A DNA stretch of 64,000 nt from Nakamurella alba. GTDB taxonomy: Bacteria > Actinomycetota > Actinomycetes > Mycobacteriales > Nakamurellaceae. The stretch covers positions 1,612,001 to 1,676,000 of the forward strand of contig NZ_WLYK01000001.1 in NCBI RefSeq assembly GCF_009707545.1, in the 5' to 3' direction. Positions 9,265 to 18,379 of this stretch are shown here, in pieces. Within the stretch, counting starts at the first letter, position 1. Each line of letters starts with the position of its first letter. A program made the position numbers and the translations under genes. The notes below the pieces were generated by a model. It ran no database searches, was not told where the DNA came from, and was given only the letters and a program-made list of their open reading frames with translations.

Positions 9265-10017
9265 TCAGGAGGTGCGGGTGGCGCGGAGTTCGGGGGGCAG
9301 CTTGCTCGCGGCTGCGGTGTCCAGCAGGAACAGGGTGCGCTTCGTGCCGACGGCCCCGGCCACGGGCAGCGCGACCTCGCCGGCCCCGCCGAGCGCCATG
9401 GCAACCGCGGCGGCCTTCGCGTCACCGGTGGTCATGATCCACACCTCGGCGGCCCGGCGGATGGTCGGCAGGGTGAGGGAGACGCGGGTGGGCGGGGGCT
9501 TCGGGCAGTTGCGGACGGCGACCACCGAGCGGGTGTCGTACACCGCGGGCGACTCCGGGAAGACCGATGCCACGTGGCCCTCGCCGCCCATGCCCAGCAT
9601 CACCACGTCGAAGGTGTCGAACCGCGACACGATCCGGGCGTAGGCATCGGCGGCGGCGTCCACGTCGTCGCCGTACGCGCCGCCCAGCGCCGCCATCGCG
9701 TGCACCCGGGCCGGATCCACCGGCACCTTGTCCAGCAGCGCCTCGCGGGCCTGCTTCTCGTTCCGCTCCGGATCGTCGGCCGGGACGAAACGCTCGTCAC
9801 CCCAGAGCAACTCGATCCGCTTCCAGTCGACCGCGTCGCGGGCGGGGGAGGCGTAGAGCTCGGACAGCACGGCGCCGCCGGTGCCGCCGCCGGTCAGCAC
9901 GATCGAGGGGATCCGGCCGGCCGCCTGGGCGTCGACCAGTTTGGTGACGAGGCGGGCCGCGGTGGCCGAGGCGAGCAGGTCGGGGGTGCGGTGGACGACC
10001 ACCTCGGGCGCGTTCAT
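9265..10017 (-). CDS. pgl: 6-Phosphogluconolactonase
   Basis: A 250-residue protein of the DevB/Pgl type, hydrolysing 6-phosphogluconolactone, the product of Zwf, in the oxidative pentose-phosphate pathway. Family signatures are IVLTGGGTGGAVL near residue 40, WGDERFVPADDPERNE near 72 and MLGMGGEGHVASVFP near 140. Its ATG overlaps the opcA stop (ATGA), making it the last gene of the tkt-tal-zwf-opcA-pgl operon. This order is conserved in mycobacteria. Length and motifs are normal. Confidence 0.96.
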   Translation of the reverse strand: MNAPEVVVHRTPDLLASATAARLVTKLVDAQAAGRIPSIVLTGGGTGGAVLSELYASPARDAVDWKRIELLWGDERFVPADDPERNEKQAREALLDKVPVDPARVHAMAALGGAYGDDVDAAADAYARIVSRFDTFDVVMLGMGGEGHVASVFPESPAVYDTRSVVAVRNCPKPPPTRVSLTLPTIRRAAEVWIMTTGDAKAAAVAMALGGAGEVALPVAGAVGTKRTLFLLDTAAASKLPPELRATRTS

Positions 10018-11417
10018 GCGGTGGGCTCCTCGGTGGCTCGGCGGGTGCGGGGCGTGCGGGCTGGTCGCGCGGTGGGCGTCGCCGTGGTGCCGGCACGGGA
10101 TCGCTTCCGGGTGGTCCCGGCCGGCGCGGCCGGCGCGGCCGCCGCGGCCGCGGCCGCTGGAGCCCTGGTCGCAGAGGCCCTGGTCGCGGTGGACTTGGTC
10201 GAAGAAGCCTTGGTGGCACGAGCCTTGCCGGCCGGAGCCTTCGCAGTCCGCGCCGCACCGGCCGGCGCCTTCCCGGCGGGAGACGGCGTGGCAGGCGCCT
10301 TGCTCGTCGGGGCCTTGGCCGCCGCAGCCTTGGTGGGTCGGGTCGTGGCGGTCGCGGACCTCGTCGTGGAACCCTCGGCAGCTGCGGTCGTGCCGGCCGC
10401 GGACACCGCCGCCACGGACGCCGTGGCGCGGCGCGATGGGCGCTTCGTCGGGGCCTTCTTCGCGTCGGCCTTCGCCGGCTTCGCGGACCTCGACGGAGCC
10501 TTGTCCAGCAGCGGCAGGCCCTTCGCGAGCACCTCGGCGAAAACGTCGTCGGCGTCGAGCCGGCGGAGTTCCTCGGCGATGCAGTCACGCAGGATCCGGC
10601 GCGGCAGCGAGAGCTGGCGTGGCGGCTGGTTGGTGACGGTCAGGGTGGCGGTGGAGTTCTCCGGCCGGACCAGGCTGATCTCCCCGGACCGCCGGGTCAA
10701 CGCGACGGCGCGCAGCCCGGTCCCGGGCCGGTTGATCCGGACCCGCTTGATCGGGCAGCGCAATTGCAGGGCCAGCCAGCCGGCCAGCAGCTCGGCGGAG
10801 GCGGAGTCGGAGGCCGCGGTGATCTCCACCCCGGTGATCTTCTCGTGCGGGGGCTGGTCCAGGGCGGCGGCGAGCAGGCCGCGCCACATGGTCAGTCGGG
10901 TCCAGGCCAGGTCGGTGTCGCCGGGACGGTAGCTGCGCACCCGGGTCTCGATGTCGGCCAGCGGCCGGCGGGACGAGGCGGCGTCGGTGATCCGGCGCTG
11001 CGCCAGCGCACCGATCGGGTCCTCGGCGGGTACGTCCGGTGCCTGCCCGGGCCACCAGACCACCACCGGCGCGTCGGCCAGCAGCAGCGGCACCACCACC
11101 GCGGCGCCGTGGTCGGCGAGCGGTCCGTAGAGCCGCAGGATCACCACCTCGGAGGCGCCGGCGTCACCGCCCACGCGTATCTGCGCGTCCATCCGTGCGG
11201 TGCCGCGCTTGCTGCCCTTGGCCACCACGAGCACCCGGCAAGGGTGCTCGAACGATGCGCCGTTGGCGGCGGCGATCGGGTCCTCGCCGGACTCCTCGTC
11301 GGTGACGATGACCAGGGTGAGCACCCGGCCCTGGGCGTTCGCGCCGCCCTTCTCGCGCAGCTCCACCATCGCCTTGTTGATCGACGAGGAGGTGGTCGAG
11401 GGCAGGTCGATGATCAT
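10014..11417 (-). CDS. opcA: Glucose-6-phosphate dehydrogenase assembly protein OpcA with Lys/Ala-rich tail
   Basis: Residues 1 to about 305 match OpcA, the actinobacterial/cyanobacterial partner needed for active G6PDH (MIIDLPSTTSSSINKAMVEL start, APVVVWWPGQAPDVPAEDP, and C-terminal LPRRILRDCIAEELRRLDAD). Unusually, about 160 further residues follow, made of Lys, Ala, Pro, Ser and Thr in AKAPAGKA/KAPTSKAPA-like repeats, resembling histone H1 or mycobacterial HupB tails. Ordinary OpcA ends near residue 300-340. The tail is in frame up to the ATGA overlap with pgl, so it is translated, and its composition suggests nucleic-acid or polyanion binding. It sits 46 bases after zwf. Confidence 0.93.
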   Translation of the reverse strand: MIIDLPSTTSSSINKAMVELREKGGANAQGRVLTLVIVTDEESGEDPIAAANGASFEHPCRVLVVAKGSKRGTARMDAQIRVGGDAGASEVVILRLYGPLADHGAAVVVPLLLADAPVVVWWPGQAPDVPAEDPIGALAQRRITDAASSRRPLADIETRVRSYRPGDTDLAWTRLTMWRGLLAAALDQPPHEKITGVEITAASDSASAELLAGWLALQLRCPIKRVRINRPGTGLRAVALTRRSGEISLVRPENSTATLTVTNQPPRQLSLPRRILRDCIAEELRRLDADDVFAEVLAKGLPLLDKAPSRSAKPAKADAKKAPTKRPSRRATASVAAVSAAGTTAAAEGSTTRSATATTRPTKAAAAKAPTSKAPATPSPAGKAPAGAARTAKAPAGKARATKASSTKSTATRASATRAPAAAAAAAAPAAPAGTTRKRSRAGTTATPTARPARTPRTRRATEEPTA

Positions 11418-11463
11418 CGGCGGGTGACCTTCCGTGCGGAGAAGCGCTGGCAGGAGGGGACTC

Positions 11464-12996
11464 TCACGGTCGCCGCCAGACGCGGCCGTCGCGGGCCATC
11501 ATCGCGTCGGAGGAGGCCGGGCCCCAGGTGCCCGCGGTGTACGGCTCGGGCTGCGAGTTCAGCTTCGCCCAGTACCTCTCGATCGGGTCGAGGATCTTCC
11601 AGGAGAGCTCGACCTCCTCGTCCTGCGGGAAGAGCGACGGCTCGCCCAGCAGCACGTCCAGGATCAGCCGCTCGTAGGCCTCGGGCGAGGCCTCGGTGAA
11701 CGACTGGCCGTAGGAGAAGTCCATGTTGACGTCGCGGACCTCCATCGACGGCCCGGGCACCTTGGACCCGAAGCGGATGGTGACGCCCTCGTCCGGCTGG
11801 ACCCGGATCACCAGGGCGTTGGAGCCCAGCTCCTCGGTGTCGGTGCGGGCGAACGGCAGGTGCGGCGCGCGCTTGAAGATCACCGCGATCTCGGTGACCC
11901 GCTTGCCCAGCCGCTTGCCGGTGCGCAGGTAGAACGGCACCCCGGCCCACCGCCGGTTGTCCACGAGAAGCTTGACCGCGGCGTAGGTCTCGGTCTTGGA
12001 AGTAGGGGAGAAGCCCTCCTCCTCGAGGTACCCGACGACCTTCTGCCCGCCCTGCCAACCGCCCGCGTACTGCCCGCGCGCCGTCGCCTGGCCCAGATCC
12101 GCCGGCAGCCGCACCGCGGAGAGCACCTTGATCTTCTCGGTGCGCAGGTTCTTCGGGTCGAAGGAGACGGGCTCCTCCATGGCGGTCAGCGCCATCAGCT
12201 GCAGCAGGTGGTTCTGGATGACGTCGCGGGCGGCGCCGATGCCGTCGTAGTAGCCGGCGCGGCCACCGATGCCGATGTCCTCGGCCATGGTGATCTGCAC
12301 GTGGTCGACGTAGTTGGCATTCCAGATCGGTTCGTACAGCTGGTTCGCGAAGCGCAGCGCCAGCAGGTTCTGCACCGTCTCCTTGCCGAGGTAGTGGTCG
12401 ATCCGGAAGACCGACTCCTTCGGGAAGACGTCGTTGACGATGGTGTTGAGTTCCTGTGCCGAGGCCAGGTCGTGCCCGAACGGCTTCTCGATGACCACCC
12501 GGCGCCACTCGTCGCCGTGCGGGTCGGCGAGACCGGACCGGCGCAGTTGCTGCAGCACCACCGGGAAGGCGTTCGGCGGGATGGAGAAGTAGAAGGCGTG
12601 GTTGCCGCCGGTGCCGCGCACGCGGTCCAGGTCGGCCAGCGTCGAGGCGAGGGTGTCGAACGCGTCGTCGTCCCCGAAGGATCCCTGGACGAACCGGAAC
12701 CCCTCCGCGAGGTGACGCCAGACCTGTTCGGAGAACGGCGTTCTCGCATGCTCGCGGACCGCGTCGTGGACGACCTTGGAGAAGTCCTCGTTGTCCCAGT
12801 CGCGGCGCGCGAAGCCGACCAGTGCGAAGCCCGGCGGCAGCAGCCCGCGGTTGGCCAGGTCGTAGATCGCCGGCATCAGCTTCTTGCGCGAGAGGTCGCC
12901 GGTGACACCGAAGATCACGATCCCGGACGGACCGGCGATCCGGGGGAGCCGCTTGTCCCGTGGATCACGCAGTGGGTTGACGTACTCGGTGCTCAT
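11464..12996 (-). CDS. zwf: Glucose-6-phosphate 1-dehydrogenase
   Basis: A 510-residue enzyme oxidising glucose-6-phosphate to 6-phosphogluconolactone with NADP. The N-terminal nucleotide motif IVIFGVTGDLSRKKLMPAIY, the EKPFGHDLASAQ segment and the active-site RIDHYLGKETVQNLL are all intact. ATG at 12996 (MSTEYVNPLRDPRD) is preferred to an in-frame GTG twenty codons upstream that would add a basic non-conserved leader through the terminator region of tal. It is followed by opcA, its assembly factor. Hairpins separate it from tal, so zwf-opcA-pgl may have its own promoter. Confidence 0.96.
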   Translation of the reverse strand: MSTEYVNPLRDPRDKRLPRIAGPSGIVIFGVTGDLSRKKLMPAIYDLANRGLLPPGFALVGFARRDWDNEDFSKVVHDAVREHARTPFSEQVWRHLAEGFRFVQGSFGDDDAFDTLASTLADLDRVRGTGGNHAFYFSIPPNAFPVVLQQLRRSGLADPHGDEWRRVVIEKPFGHDLASAQELNTIVNDVFPKESVFRIDHYLGKETVQNLLALRFANQLYEPIWNANYVDHVQITMAEDIGIGGRAGYYDGIGAARDVIQNHLLQLMALTAMEEPVSFDPKNLRTEKIKVLSAVRLPADLGQATARGQYAGGWQGGQKVVGYLEEEGFSPTSKTETYAAVKLLVDNRRWAGVPFYLRTGKRLGKRVTEIAVIFKRAPHLPFARTDTEELGSNALVIRVQPDEGVTIRFGSKVPGPSMEVRDVNMDFSYGQSFTEASPEAYERLILDVLLGEPSLFPQDEEVELSWKILDPIERYWAKLNSQPEPYTAGTWGPASSDAMMARDGRVWRRP

Positions 12997-13026
12997 GCCC
13001 GGGAGAGGTTCCTTCCTCGATCCGAC

Positions 13027-13121
13027 CGACGACCGGCCCCGGGGTGGTCGCACCACCCGGAGCCGGTCGTCGTCTCAGTGCATCACTGCCGTACCGGTCC
13101 GGCACCCGCGTGCCGGACCGG
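13027..13121 (-). terminator. Two hairpins downstream of tal
   Basis: Just past the tal stop, 13094-13121 forms a perfect 12-base-pair stem (ccggtccggcac) with a four-base loop. Further on, 13027-13072 forms a longer imperfect stem (cgacgaccggc paired with gccggtcgtcg). They lie between tal and zwf and may partly uncouple the two halves of the pathway. Confidence 0.6.
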
Positions 13122-13128
13122 GTGCCGC

Positions 13129-14244
13129 TCAGCTACCGGCGCGGGCCTTCTCCAGGCTCGCGGACACGGTCTCCAGCAGCTCCTCCCACGACTTCTCGAA
13201 CTTCTCGACACCCTCGGTCTCGAGCACGTCGTAGACGTCGGTCAGGTCGATGCCGATGGCCTCGAGGGCGCTGAAGGTGGCGCTGGCCGCGGCGTAGGTG
13301 CCGGCGATCGTGTCGCCGCGGATCACGCCGTGGTCGGCGACCGCGTCGATGGTCTTCTCCGGCGCGGTGTTCACCGTTCCGGGCGCGACCAGTTCGACGA
13401 CGTACCGGGTGTCGTCGTACGCCGGGTCCTTGACGCCGGTCGAGGCCCACAGCGGGCGCTGCGCGTTCGCACCGGAGGAGGCCAGCGCCTCCCAGCGCTC
13501 ACCCGCGTACTTCTCCTCGAACAGCTGATAGGCCAGCCGGGCATTGGCGATCGCGGCCTGGCCGAGCAGCGACTTGGCCTCCGGCGAACCGATGGCGTTC
13601 AGCCGCTTGTCGATCTCGGTGTCCACCCGGGACACGAAGAACGAGGCCACCGAGTGGATCTTGGACAGGTCGTGGCCGTTGGCCTTCGCCTGCTCCAGAC
13701 CCGCCTGGTGCGCCTCGATGACGGCGGCGTAGCGGTCCAGCGAGAAGATCAGCGTGACGTTCACGCTGATGCCCTCGGCCAGCACCGCGGTGATCGCCGG
13801 CAGTCCCGCCAGCGTCGCCGGGATCTTGATCAGCACGTTCGGCCGGTCGACGATCTTCGCCAGTTCCTGCGCCTGGGCCACGGTGGCGGCGGTCTCGTGC
13901 GCCAGCCGCGGGTCGACCTCGATGGACACCCGGCCGTCGACGCCGTTGGTGGCGTCGAAGATCGGCCGGAACAGGTCGCAGGCGTCCCGGACGTCGTCGG
14001 TGGTGGCGGCGCGCACGACGTCGTCGACGTCGGCACCCTGCGCCGCCAGCTCGGCGACCTGCTGCTGGTAGGAGGCGCCGTCGGCCAGCGCGCCCTGGAA
14101 GATCGTCGGGTTGGTGGTGACCCCGACGATGTGCTTGGTGCGGATCAGCTCCGCGAGGTTGCCGGACAGCAGTCGCTGGCGGGACAGGTCGTCCAGCCAG
14201 AGCGAGACGCCGGCGGCCGAGAGATCGGCGAGCGGATCGGACAT
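13129..14244 (-). CDS. tal: Transaldolase
   Basis: A 371-residue transaldolase of the actinobacterial/plant type (TalB subfamily 2), moving a dihydroxyacetone unit between sugar phosphates in the non-oxidative pentose-phosphate pathway. The early [14 protein letters not shown] motif and the Schiff-base lysine segment [16 protein letters not shown] are clear, as is [14 protein letters not shown] further on. It starts at ATG 14244, 66 bases after tkt. The length is normal. Confidence 0.95.
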   Translation of the reverse strand: MSDPLADLSAAGVSLWLDDLSRQRLLSGNLAELIRTKHIVGVTTNPTIFQGALADGASYQQQVAELAAQGADVDDVVRAATTDDVRDACDLFRPIFDATNGVDGRVSIEVDPRLAHETAATVAQAQELAKIVDRPNVLIKIPATLAGLPAITAVLAEGISVNVTLIFSLDRYAAVIEAHQAGLEQAKANGHDLSKIHSVASFFVSRVDTEIDKRLNAIGSPEAKSLLGQAAIANARLAYQLFEEKYAGERWEALASSGANAQRPLWASTGVKDPAYDDTRYVVELVAPGTVNTAPEKTIDAVADHGVIRGDTIAGTYAAASATFSALEAIGIDLTDVYDVLETEGVEKFEKSWEELLETVSASLEKARAGS

Positions 14245-14310
14245 CTGACGATCACTTCTTCCGTGTCGTGGGTGACGGTGCGGTGCGGTGCTTCGTGGTG
14301 GGGCGCGCGG

Positions 14311-16473
14311 TCAGGAGAGGTCGGCGACCGGCGGCTGGTCGGTCGGCTTCGCGGGCTCCGCGGTCGGACCGGTGGCCGGGGCGGCCGCCGCCAGGGACTC
14401 CTTGGCCGCGGCGACGGTGGCATCGGTGGTGATGCCGAACTCCTCGTACAGCTTCTTGAAGTCGGCCGAGGCGCCGTAGTGCTCGAGCGAGATCGGCCGG
14501 CCGGCCGAGCCGAGCCAGCGCCACCAGGGCTGCGCGATCGCGGCCTCGATCGACACCCGGGCGGTGACCGCCTTCGGCAGCACCGACTCGATGTAGGCGG
14601 CGTCCTGCGCCTCGAACCAGTCCAGGCAGGGGACCGAGACCACGCGGGTGCCGATGCCCTCGGCCTGCAGCGCGGCGCGTGCCTCGACGGCGATCTGCAC
14701 CTCGGAGCCGCTGGCCATCAGGATCACCTGCAGGTCGCCCTCGGCCTCCTCGAGCACGTACGCGCCCTTGGCCACGCCCTCGGCGTTGGTGCCGGCGAGG
14801 ACCGGGACGGCCTGCCGGGTCAGGCAGATACCGACCGGGCCGGACTTCCAGGTGTTCTGCTTCTCCAGCACGGCCTGCCAGCCGAACGCCGTCTCGTTGG
14901 CGTCCGCCGGACGCAGCACGGACAGACCCGGGATGGCGCGCAGCGCGGCGAGATGCTCGACCGGCTGGTGGGTCGGGCCGTCCTCGCCGAGGCCGATGGA
15001 GTCGTGGGTCCAGACGTAGACCGCCGGGGCGCCCATGACGGCCGCGAGACGCACGGCGCCGCGCATGTAGTCGGAGAAGGTGAGGAAGGTGCCGCCGTAG
15101 GGCCGGGTCGGGCCGTGCAGCGCGATGCCGGTGAGGATGGCACCCATCGCGTGCTCGCGGATGCCGAAGTGCAGCGTCCGGCCGTAGGGGTTGGCATTCC
15201 ACTCGGCGGTCGCGGCGTCGGTCGGGCCGAACGAGTCGGCACCCTTCATCGTGGTGTTGTTCGACTCGGCCAGGTCGGCCGAGCCGCCCCACAGCTCCGG
15301 CAGCACCGGAGCCAGGGCGGACAGCACCGCTCCGGAGGCGGCGCGGGTGGCGACACCCTTGGGATCCACGTCCCAGCTCGGCAGTGCGTCGGTCCAGCCC
15401 TCGGGCAGGTCGCGCTTCTTCAGCCGGTCCCAGAGCGCCTTGTTCTCCGGGTTGGCGGCAGCCCAGGCGTCGAACTTCGTCTGCCAGTCGGCGTGCCAGG
15501 CGGCGCCACGGTCCTGCAGGCCGCGGGTGTGCTTGAGGACGGTGTCGTCGACCTCGAAGGACTTCTCCGGGTCGAAGCCCAGGATCTTCTTGGTGGCGGC
15601 GACCTCGTCGGCGCCGAGCGCCGAGCCGTGGATCTTGCCGGTGTTCATCTTGTTCGGCGCGGGGAAGCCGATGATGGTGTGCACCTGGATGAACGACGGC
15701 TTGTCGGTGACGGCCTTGGCCGCCTCGATCGCCTCGAGCAGGCCGGTGACGTTCTCGCCGCCCTCGACCTTCTGCACGTGCCAGCCGTACGCCTCGTAGC
15801 GGGCGGCGACGTCCTCGGAGAGGGCGATGTTGGTGTCGTCCTCGATCGAGATCTGGTTGTGGTCGTAGAAGACGATCAGGTTGCCGAGCTGCTGGCGGCC
15901 GGCGATCGAGGACGCCTCGGAGGTGATGCCCTCCTCGATGTCACCGTCGGAGGCGATGACGTAGACGAAGTGGTCGAACGGGCTCTCACCGGGGGCGGCG
16001 GACGGGTCGAACAGCCCGCGTTCGCGTCGGGAGGCCATCGACATGCCGACGGCGGAGGACAGGCCCTGGCCCAGCGGGCCGGTGGTGATCTCGACACCCT
16101 TGGTGTGCAGGTGCTCCGGGTGACCGGGGGTCAGCGAGCCCCAGGTGCGCAGCGCCTCGAGGTCGGCCAGTTCCAGGCCGAAGCCGCCGAGGTAGAGCTG
16201 GATGTACAGGGTGAGGCTGGAGTGTCCGGCGGACAGCACGAACCGGTCGCGGCCCGGCCAGGTGTCGTCGACCGGGTCGGACTTCATGACCCGCTGGAAC
16301 AGTGTGTAGGCGAGCGGGGCCAGGCTCATCGCCGTGCCCGGGTGACCGTTGCCGACCTTCTGCACGGCGTCCGCCGCCAGGACGCGGACGGTGTCGACGG
16401 CGCGGGTGTCCAGGTCGGACCAGTCGTCCGGGTGGTGCGCGGTGGTGAGCGCGGTGATGTCGGCTGCTGTCAC
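14311..16473 (-). CDS. tkt: Transketolase
   Basis: A 720-residue thiamine-diphosphate enzyme exchanging two-carbon units between ketose and aldose phosphates. Visible motifs: [20 protein letters not shown] at the N terminus, the ThDP/Mg region [20 protein letters not shown], the pyrimidine-domain [18 protein letters not shown] and the [20 protein letters not shown] loop. The GTG start at 16473 is supported by GAGGAGG about ten bases upstream (16484-16490). It is the first gene of the tkt-tal-zwf-opcA-pgl cluster, divergent from ctaB as in mycobacteria. Confidence 0.96.
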   Translation of the reverse strand: MTAADITALTTAHHPDDWSDLDTRAVDTVRVLAADAVQKVGNGHPGTAMSLAPLAYTLFQRVMKSDPVDDTWPGRDRFVLSAGHSSLTLYIQLYLGGFGLELADLEALRTWGSLTPGHPEHLHTKGVEITTGPLGQGLSSAVGMSMASRRERGLFDPSAAPGESPFDHFVYVIASDGDIEEGITSEASSIAGRQQLGNLIVFYDHNQISIEDDTNIALSEDVAARYEAYGWHVQKVEGGENVTGLLEAIEAAKAVTDKPSFIQVHTIIGFPAPNKMNTGKIHGSALGADEVAATKKILGFDPEKSFEVDDTVLKHTRGLQDRGAAWHADWQTKFDAWAAANPENKALWDRLKKRDLPEGWTDALPSWDVDPKGVATRAASGAVLSALAPVLPELWGGSADLAESNNTTMKGADSFGPTDAATAEWNANPYGRTLHFGIREHAMGAILTGIALHGPTRPYGGTFLTFSDYMRGAVRLAAVMGAPAVYVWTHDSIGLGEDGPTHQPVEHLAALRAIPGLSVLRPADANETAFGWQAVLEKQNTWKSGPVGICLTRQAVPVLAGTNAEGVAKGAYVLEEAEGDLQVILMASGSEVQIAVEARAALQAEGIGTRVVSVPCLDWFEAQDAAYIESVLPKAVTARVSIEAAIAQPWWRWLGSAGRPISLEHYGASADFKKLYEEFGITTDATVAAAKESLAAAAPATGPTAEPAKPTDQPPVADLS

Positions 16474-16904
16474 AGGTGGAATGCCTCCTCGGCCAGGGCG
16501 GCCGCACAGGCCGCGGTCGTTCGTCAGGTGTCGGTACCCACACCTGGCGGTCGCCAGCAACCCTAGTCCCACGCGACGAGGGCTTCATGTCCGGATCGCC
16601 CTCGATGTCCGGCCGCCGGAGTCGTTCGTCCGGGGTTCGGGAGCGGTTGGCGTCGTGTTCGCCTGTGTTGCCCCATGTTTCACTCTGTTCGGCGTTGCCC
16701 GGGCGCGTCGACGTCCTTGTACGAACGGTCCTCCGGCGTGGTGTCCTGCCTTCGGCGCGGACCGGCCGGACCGTGTCGAAGGTCGCGGTGCGCACCCGGC
16801 GGGTCCGTGTCGCCCTGTGTGGGCCGGTCAGGTGTGCGGACCCTAGGATGGGCAGGCACCGACAGCCGCCGCGGCCGGTGCGGGAGCAGCTTGGAGGAAG
16901 TGCC
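16474..16904. promoter_or_regulatory. Divergent tkt / ctaB promoter region
   Basis: 431 bases without a supported gene. A TAGGAT sequence at 16844-16849 fits a TAnnnT -10 box for ctaB and would give a leader of about 50 bases; its -35 is not recognisable. The tkt promoter must also lie here, but no clear minus-strand -10 was found. The stretch 16665-16700 is less GC-rich than its surroundings. Confidence 0.4.
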
Positions 16905-17900
16905 TTGTCAGTACCGGCCCCGGGACCGGACGCCCGCTCGGTGTCCACACCCGTCGCTGACCGGGGGACGCTCGATCCGGGGATCCTGGTCGGCGGCCGT
17001 CGGAGCAAGGTCACCAGCACCCTGCTGGCTTATGTCGCGCTGACCAAGCCGCGGATCATCGAGCTGCTGCTCATCACCACCATCCCGGCGATGTTCGCCG
17101 CCGAGCGCGGCATCCCCGGCTTCGGGCTGGTCGTCGCCACCCTGGTCGGCGGCACCCTCGCGGCCGGATCGGCCAACGCGCTCAACTGCGTGGTCGACGC
17201 CGACATCGACGCCGTCATGCGGCGCACCCGGACCCGGCCGCTGGCCCGGCACGCGGTGCCCACCCGCAACGCGCTGGTCTTCGGCATCGTGCTCGGCATC
17301 CTGTCGGCCGCGTTCCTGGCGTGGACCACCACCTGGCAGGCCGCGGTGCTGGCCGTCGTGGCGATCCTGTTCTACGTCTTCGTCTACTCGATGTGGCTCA
17401 AGCGCCGTACCAGCCAGAACATCGTCTGGGGCGGCCTGGCCGGCTGCATGCCGGTGATCATCGGGTGGTCCGCGATCACCGGCGGCATCGGTTGGCCGGC
17501 CTGGGTCTTCTTCGGCGTCATCTTCTTCTGGACGCCGCCGCACACGTGGGCGCTGGCGATGCGCTACCGCGAGGACTACGCCGCGGCCGGCGTCCCGATG
17601 CTCCCGGTCGTCGCGACCGAGCGGGTCGTGGTCCGGCAGATCGTCGTCTACTCCTGGGCGATGGTGGCCTGCTCGCTGCTGCTGGTCCCGGCGTCGTCGT
17701 GGATCTACGCCGCCGTCGCCGCGCCGGCCGGGCTGCTGTTCCTGGCCACCGCGCACATCCTGCACTTCCGGGTGCTCAAGGGTGTGCCGGCGCAGCCGAT
17801 GACCCTGTTCCATCTGTCCAACCTGTACCTGACCGTGATCTCGGTGGCGTGGGCCGTCGACGCCGCGATCGGACTGAACGTCGTGGGGTGGCCCTGGTGA
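16905..17900 (+). CDS. ctaB: Protoheme IX farnesyltransferase (heme O synthase)
   Basis: A 331-residue UbiA-family membrane enzyme that adds a farnesyl group to heme b, making heme O for aa3-type cytochrome oxidase. The first aspartate-rich motif is [20 protein letters not shown]; the second region is around [19 protein letters not shown]. The seven to nine helices expected are present. The TTG start at 16905 has GGAGGAA nine bases upstream, and other upstream starts lack such a site. Its stop overlaps the next gene (GTGA). Its partner heme A synthase (ctaA) is at 21250, on the other strand. Confidence 0.94.
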   Translation: MSVPAPGPDARSVSTPVADRGTLDPGILVGGRRSKVTSTLLAYVALTKPRIIELLLITTIPAMFAAERGIPGFGLVVATLVGGTLAAGSANALNCVVDADIDAVMRRTRTRPLARHAVPTRNALVFGIVLGILSAAFLAWTTTWQAAVLAVVAILFYVFVYSMWLKRRTSQNIVWGGLAGCMPVIIGWSAITGGIGWPAWVFFGVIFFWTPPHTWALAMRYREDYAAAGVPMLPVVATERVVVRQIVVYSWAMVACSLLLVPASSWIYAAVAAPAGLLFLATAHILHFRVLKGVPAQPMTLFHLSNLYLTVISVAWAVDAAIGLNVVGWPW

Positions 17901-18259
17901 GCGAGTCCGGAACCGACCCGGCGGCCGACCCGGCCGATGCCGTGGTGACCGGCACCAAGAAGGACTTCTGGGAGCACTACGACCCGGCGCCGCTGGTGGC
18001 CCGATTCCGGGAGTTCGTGCAGGCCCACGGCGCTCCGGGTGTCGGCGTGGTGCAGTACCTCGGCCGGTCCGGCGCCCGCGTCGTCGTGGTCGCCGCCGAC
18101 GGCCTCTTCACCGATGCCGTGGTGCCGAACGAGGCCGCAGCCGCCGACCTCTGCGAGCAGGCCGGGGTCGAGGTCGAGGACTGGTCCCGCGAGCTCACCG
18201 CCCGGATCACCCTGTCACCCGCCGACCGCCTCAAGATGGCCGGTGGGCGGTCTCACTGA
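17897..18259 (+). CDS. Small conserved-looking protein of unknown function
   Basis: 120 residues, soluble, no signal peptide or helix. The GTG start overlaps the ctaB stop by four bases, implying coupled translation. The body ([20 protein letters not shown], then [21 protein letters not shown]) looks like a compact alpha/beta domain with an acidic C-terminal half; no catalytic motif was recognised. Coupling suggests a role connected to ctaB or expression of the downstream membrane protein. A repeat element begins at its stop codon. Confidence 0.7.
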   Translation: MSESGTDPAADPADAVVTGTKKDFWEHYDPAPLVARFREFVQAHGAPGVGVVQYLGRSGARVVVVAADGLFTDAVVPNEAAAADLCEQAGVEVEDWSRELTARITLSPADRLKMAGGRSH

Positions 18260-18379
18260 ACATTGCGGCCCGGGGGCCGCGGATCGCTCGTCTGTGAAGG
18301 GATCCCGCGTTCTGCGCTTCTCACTCGTCCCTCGCTCCGATGCTCGACCGCACGATCCCGACGAGCGACCGGTCATGGC
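18255..18379. repeat. Dispersed repeat, TGCTCGACCGCACGATC type (copy i)
   Basis: Shares with 58261-58408 the core tctgcgcttctc ... tgctcgaccgcacgatcccga, flanked by an inverted pair, here gatcgctcgtc (18282-18292) and gacgagcgacc (18360-18370). It starts over the stop of the small ctaB-coupled gene and its right end contains the ATG of the next gene. Confidence 0.75.
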
